A program made the position numbers and the translations under genes. This document shows, piece by piece, positions 61,020 through 64,000 of a DNA stretch of 64,000 bases. The notes under the pieces are model-generated. The model ran no database searches and was not told the DNA's origin. It saw only the letters and a list, made by a program, of their open reading frames with translations. The DNA is taken from contig JADJMO010000029.1 of assembly GCA_016709545.1 (NCBI GenBank), positions 32,414 through 96,413 on the forward strand. Direction: 5' to 3'. Position 1 is the stretch's first letter. Every line of letters begins with the position of its first letter. This DNA comes from Myxococcales bacterium. Lineage in GTDB: Bacteria; Myxococcota_A; Polyangia; Polyangiales; JADJMO01.

Positions 61020-62050
61020 TCAGGGCGCGCTGGTCGCGAGGGACACGTGGATGGTCGTCTCCGACCCCTCGTCGCGAAAGGAAGAGACCACCCAGAGCGT
61101 GTCGCCGATCGTTCGCCAGCGGAGGACGCGCGCGCGTTCGTCAGGCAGGCGCACGGGCAGAGGCGGCCCAGTCAACTTGCTGCCGGCGGTGAGGACCCCG
61201 CCGCTCAGGGTCACGGTGTAGTCCTGCACCAGCGCCGCGTCGGAAGGGTCGTCCGCGGGCAGCCACTGCTTGTGCCCCGAGCTCCACCTCGCCCACCCAA
61301 ATCCCACCTCCTCGCAGACGTGCATGCGGAAGAGGACCTGTGCCCCGTCGACCACCACCTCCATCGGCTCGAAGATCGTGTCCGGCTCGAGGCAGTCGTG
61401 GTCGAGGCTGGGCTTGCCCGCGAGCTTCTTCCTCGGCAGCTTGGGCGCGGGCGGAGCCGCCGAACGTCGTGAACCCACCGCGCATGGACGAGGCACAGAC
61501 CGAGAGGACGCCGTCGCCCCACGGCGCCACCGTGAGCTGGTTGAAGGTGCCGTGATCGCGGTGCTGCGTCCTTGAACACGCCAGCGGTCCGCTGGTACAG
61601 CCGCCGACCGCCGACCATCGCACGTCCAGTCACGACGTAGAGCCCGTCGGGGTACGCTCCCGCGACCGCGAGCGTCTCGTGGGTGAGCGCCCCCTCCTTC
61701 TCGTGGAGGCCCTTCTCGAGCTCCGGCTTGTGCACGAACGCCTTGCCGTCCCAGACCTGCAGGCCGCGCACCCCGAGCTCGAAGACGGTGCCGTTCACGT
61801 CGGCCACGTCGAGGAACGGGGTCGGATCGAGCTCCTGCGTCTTCGAGACCGTCGCGGTGGCGTGGTCGACCTCGCGGAGCGTCAGGGCGGCGTAGCGGAC
61901 CGGCGGCGCCGTCGAGGCGGAGGAGGAGGCGACGGCCGACGGCGCGGGGTCGGCTCCGACGAGCACTCCTTGGCGGGAGCGGCGAGCGACCGCACGACAC
62001 GAGGACGACGAGCCCGACGGTCGCGGAGCAGATCGGGAACGCAAGCGCAT
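61020..62050 (-). pseudogene. Broken lipoprotein gene with several frameshifts
   Basis: Coding-like segments lie in different frames on one strand. In order: a hydrophobic signal-like piece FPICSATVGLVVLVSC in one frame, then YAALTLREVDHATATVSKTQ, ELDPTPFLDVADVNGTVFEL and AGAYPDGLYVVTGRAMVGG in a second, then TFNQLTVAPWGDGVLSVCAS and GGFTTFGGSA in a third, then LPRKKLAGKPSLDHDCLEPD, VLFRMHVCEEVGFGWARWSS, and IGDTLWVVSSFRDEGSETTI to the stop at 61020. Three or more indels are needed to join them. The ATG at 62050 has TATGCT 13 nt upstream. It could be a real gene with sequencing errors or a decaying one; the cluster is denser than in neighbours. Confidence 0.55.
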
Positions 62051-62128
62051 GCGCGGCAGCATACGTCGGAACGGCCGAGATCGATCGGCCGCGACGATGG
62101 ACTGCGTGGCCGAGCGCGCGCGCGCCAA

Positions 62129-62169
62129 GAGGCGGTGATCGCTGGAGCCCGCAGGCGTCTGCGGCTCCG
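62129..62169. repeat. REP-like palindromic repeat, copy B
   Basis: GAGGCGGTGATCGCTGGAGC followed by CCGCAGGCGTCTGCGGCTCC; the core matches copy A at 57504 with a few substitutions and keeps the inverted-repeat core. Confidence 0.6.
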
Positions 62170-62231
62170 CTACATACTCGTCTGCGTGCGCAGGAGGAGC
62201 AAGTCACTGCCGCCAGCGGTCCGCGGTTCGT

Positions 62232-62315
62232 CCGTCGATGGCGAGGGAGATCGGCAGGATGGCGACACAGGAGAGCGCGCACGCCGTCGATGGCGAGGGA
62301 GATCGGCAGGATGGC
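62232..62315. repeat. Direct repeat of 32 bp, period 52
   Basis: Identical copies at 62232-62263 and 62284-62315, beginning CCGTCGATGGCGAGGGAGAT and ending GGATGGC, with 20 bp between. It may be a short tandem duplication. Confidence 0.85.
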
Positions 62316-62384
62316 TACGACGAGCAGTGACGGAAGCGCCGGGTGGGTACGATACTCCCGAGCTCTTTCACGTGCCCGCGCGGC

Positions 62385-62390
62385 TATCCT
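62385..62390 (+). promoter_or_regulatory. -10-like hexamer of the metallophosphoesterase gene
   Basis: TATCCT preceded by GC, exactly 12 nt before the ATG at 62397. Confidence 0.45.
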
Positions 62391-62396
62391 CGCGCC

Positions 62397-63137
62397 ATGC
62401 GCCTCCTCGTCGCTTCGGACGTGCACACCGAGTTTCACGCCGACGGCGGGCGCTCCTTCGTGCACGGGCTGGACCCTCGCGGCGTCGACGTGCTGGTGCT
62501 CGCCGGCGACATCGCCGTGGGAGCGGACATCCCGGCTGTGCTTGGGCTCTTCTGCGAGAGGTTCCGCGACGCGGTCGTGGTGTATCTCCACGGCAACCAC
62601 GAGTTCTACGGGAGCTCCCGCCCCGAGGTGCTGGAGCTCACGCGGCGGGCCGCCGAACGGCTCGACAACCTCAGGTGGCTCGACGTGAGTGAGGCGACGA
62701 TCCGCGGCGTGCGGTTCGTCGGCGCTCCGCTCTGGTTCCCGGACGCGCCCGCCGCCGCTCCTTTCAAGCGGGGGATGAACGACTTCCACCAGATCGCGGA
62801 TCTCGAGGTGTGGGTCTACGAGGAGAACCGCCGCGCCCGAGAGCTCCTCGACACAGTTCTTCCAGGGGACGTTGTCGTGACGCACCACCTGCCGAGCCAG
62901 CGAAGCGTCGCGCCCCAGTACCGTGATAACCCCCTCAACCCGTTCTTCGTGTGCGACGTGGAGAGCACGATCCTCGCGCGTCGCCCCTCGGTGTGGATCC
63001 ACGGGCACACGCACTCGTCCCTGGACTACGTGTTGGGGGAGACCCGGGTGGTGTGCAACCCTTTCGGGTACGTGCGGTACGAGGAGAACCGGGAGTTCTC
63101 CTTCAAGTGCACGCTCGAGGTCACGGAGCCCCGCTGA
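62397..63137 (+). CDS. Metallophosphoesterase
   Basis: Protein of 246 residues from ATG 62397. All five calcineurin-like metal motifs are present: LLVASDVHTEF (DxH), LVLAGDIAVG (GD), VYLHGNHEFYG (GNHE), VVTHHLPSQRS (H), and WIHGHTHSSLDY (GHxH). This defines a binuclear-metal phosphoesterase of the cytosol. The layout resembles the small UDP-2,3-diacylglucosamine- or Icc-like members, but the substrate cannot be assigned. The start is supported by the TATCCT element and by the DxH motif lying at residue 8. Confidence 0.9.
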   Translation: MRLLVASDVHTEFHADGGRSFVHGLDPRGVDVLVLAGDIAVGADIPAVLGLFCERFRDAVVVYLHGNHEFYGSSRPEVLELTRRAAERLDNLRWLDVSEATIRGVRFVGAPLWFPDAPAAAPFKRGMNDFHQIADLEVWVYEENRRARELLDTVLPGDVVVTHHLPSQRSVAPQYRDNPLNPFFVCDVESTILARRPSVWIHGHTHSSLDYVLGETRVVCNPFGYVRYEENREFSFKCTLEVTEPR

Positions 63138-63462
63138 GCCCGCAGGTGTAGCTGCTTCTCGGCGCGCCTGCGGGCGGCGAGCCAGCGGTCGATCGCCTCG
63201 ACTCCCTCGCCGGCCCGGGCGGCGCGCTTCAGCTCGTCGCGGGCGCTGGTGGCGAGCATGGTGAAGAACCGTGGTCTGGCATCGCGCGCGTCGCCGCGGA
63301 CCGCCGTACCTCCGCGGTCTCTCTGCGCTCGAGGTCAGCGCCGACGGCATCGACGAGGAGGCCGGGGCGCTGCTCTTCGATCGCTTCGGTGAGGTCTTGC
63401 AGGAGCATTGAGTCACGCGCAGGTCTTCGGCGCGCAGTGCGCTGACCCGGCCGACGTGCGCG
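63138..63462. other. Gene-poor stretch
   Basis: 325 bp. The only piece with a protein-like look is a plus-strand frame 63271-63411 (46 codons) ending SADGIDEEAGALLFDRFGEV; it has no clear start signal or family and may be a remnant. Nothing else was recognised. Confidence 0.4.
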
Positions 63463-64000
63463 CTACCTGACGCCGGATCCGGGCGGGGCCGCGAGCAGCG
63501 CCTGGAGCTCGGCGGACTCGACGGGCTTGGTCAGGTGCCGGTCGAAGCCCGCCTGCAGCGCCTTGCGCCGGTCCTCGTCGCTCCCCCAGCCGGTCAGGGC
63601 CACGAGCAGCGCGCGACGCTGCGTGGCGTCGGCGCGCAGGCGCTGCGCGACCTCGTAGCCGCTCATGCCTGGCATGCCGATGTCGCACAGGACGATGTCC
63701 GGCTGGAACGCCCGCGCCACGGCGGGGGCGTCGGGGCTGTTAGCCGTCCGGGTCTCGTTCCCGAGCAGCCCGAGCACCATCGCCAGGCTCTCCAGAGCCA
63801 TCGATGCTCTGTCATCGACCACGAGCACTCGCCGCCCGGTCCGCGCCGGTGCCTCCGGCGCCGGCTCCGGGAGCGCGCCGTCTGCCGCGCCGGACACCGT
63901 CGGCAGGCGCACCGTGAAGGTGCTGCCGGCGCCGGGTCCCGCGCTCGCCGCCTCGAGGTCCCGCCATGCAGCTCGACCAGGCTCCGCGCCAGCGACAGGC
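63463..64000 (-). CDS. Hybrid histidine kinase, C-terminal part with receiver domain (partial, frameshifted)
   Basis: The right edge carries the end of a HATPase domain (LSLARSLVELHGGT) that, after restoring one C near 63958, continues LEAASAGPGAGSTFTVRLP. A linker leads to a receiver domain with its key residues: VLVVDDRASM (acidic pair), VLCDIGMPGMSG (phospho-acceptor Asp), VALTGWGS (Thr) and HLTKPV (Lys). The receiver is about 120 residues and ends the protein, so this is a hybrid sensor kinase. The sensor portion lies beyond the window. Partner regulators are not in view. Confidence 0.8.
   Translation of the reverse strand, partial: PVAGAEPGRAAWRDLEAASAGPGAGSTFTVRLPTVSGAADGALPEPAPEAPARTGRRVLVVDDRASMALESLAMVLGLLGNETRTANSPDAPAVARAFQPDIVLCDIGMPGMSGYEVAQRLRADATQRRALLVALTGWGSDEDRRKALQAGFDRHLTKPVESAELQALLAAPPGSGVR

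Larger units (their letters stand above)
62063..62396. other. Gene-free stretch with short repeats
   Basis: 334 bp without a convincing gene. It contains a REP-like copy (62129-62169) and a 32-bp direct repeat (62232-62263 and 62284-62315). A TATCCT hexamer ends 6 nt before the next gene. Confidence 0.5.

Noticed and set aside
62290..62688. Plus-strand frame overlapping the metallophosphoesterase
   Set aside because: It begins in the 32-bp direct repeat and runs out of frame through a well-supported gene.

Overview
The window is high-GC DNA that most likely comes from a myxobacterium-like member of the Myxococcota, probably near the Polyangia. The evidence is internal: many lipoproteins with Asp/Thr/Gly/Ser-rich linkers, Cys-rich 'Dickkopf-like' modules, MYXO-CTERM sorting tags, an STK/PEGA pair, and Kelch and VWA surface proteins. 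No rRNA, tRNA, integrase, transposase or CRISPR array was seen. The content is a chromosomal housekeeping core (rplK-rplA-rplJ-rplL, rpoB-rpoC, arginine biosynthesis) set among surface-protein genes.

Layout. 1-1.25 kb: end of a TonB-dependent receptor, coupled to a sterol-desaturase-family enzyme. 1.2-3.9 kb: GST and a ferredoxin/CDGSH protein, then an outer-membrane protein divergent from a CusF-like copper lipoprotein. 3.9-8.1 kb: a YVTN beta-propeller, then argC (one-base frameshift) coupled to an argJ fused in frame to an ArgB-like domain that has lost its key residues. 8.2-10.5 kb: cyclopropane fatty-acid synthase and a PfkB kinase. 10.6-16.2 kb: a lipoprotein and a long polyprotein-like ORF in which a MYXO-CTERM tag runs directly into a lipoprotein signal. 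16.2-18.4 kb: small protein plus Smr protein, and two lipoproteins. 18.6-27.1 kb: rpoC and rpoB. 27.4-30.5 kb: accessory lipoproteins, a zinc-ribbon protein and a beta-flower-like repeat protein, which separate rpoBC from rplKAJL (30.6-32.9 kb). 33.1-39.2 kb: two tandem Kelch/Cys-rich paralogues fused head to tail with the same MYXO-CTERM/lipobox junction. 39.2-45.6 kb: alpha/beta hydrolase, VWA lipoprotein, FecR-like protein and ECF sigma factor, Ser/Thr kinase and PEGA protein. 45.7-52.6 kb: deacetylase, NADP-binding protein, MMPL transporter, TerB-like protein, thiolase, CysQ-like phosphatase, HTH protein. 52.7-57.5 kb: surface lipoproteins. 57.6-59.6 kb: ceramidase-family membrane protein coupled to a glycosyltransferase. 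59.7-60.0 kb: a tract of almost pure G/C that looks like an assembly artefact. 60.1-64 kb: Uma2 protein, a broken lipoprotein gene, a metallophosphoesterase and the end of a hybrid histidine kinase.

Two cross-cutting observations matter for reading the annotation. First, about ten genes carry single-base shifts, mostly in short C or G runs, so many probably reflect sequence error rather than decay. Second, about seventeen transcript-leading genes have no Shine-Dalgarno sequence but carry a TA-containing -10-like hexamer about 11-14 nt before the start codon, which suggests widespread leaderless mRNAs. This pattern was used to choose several starts.
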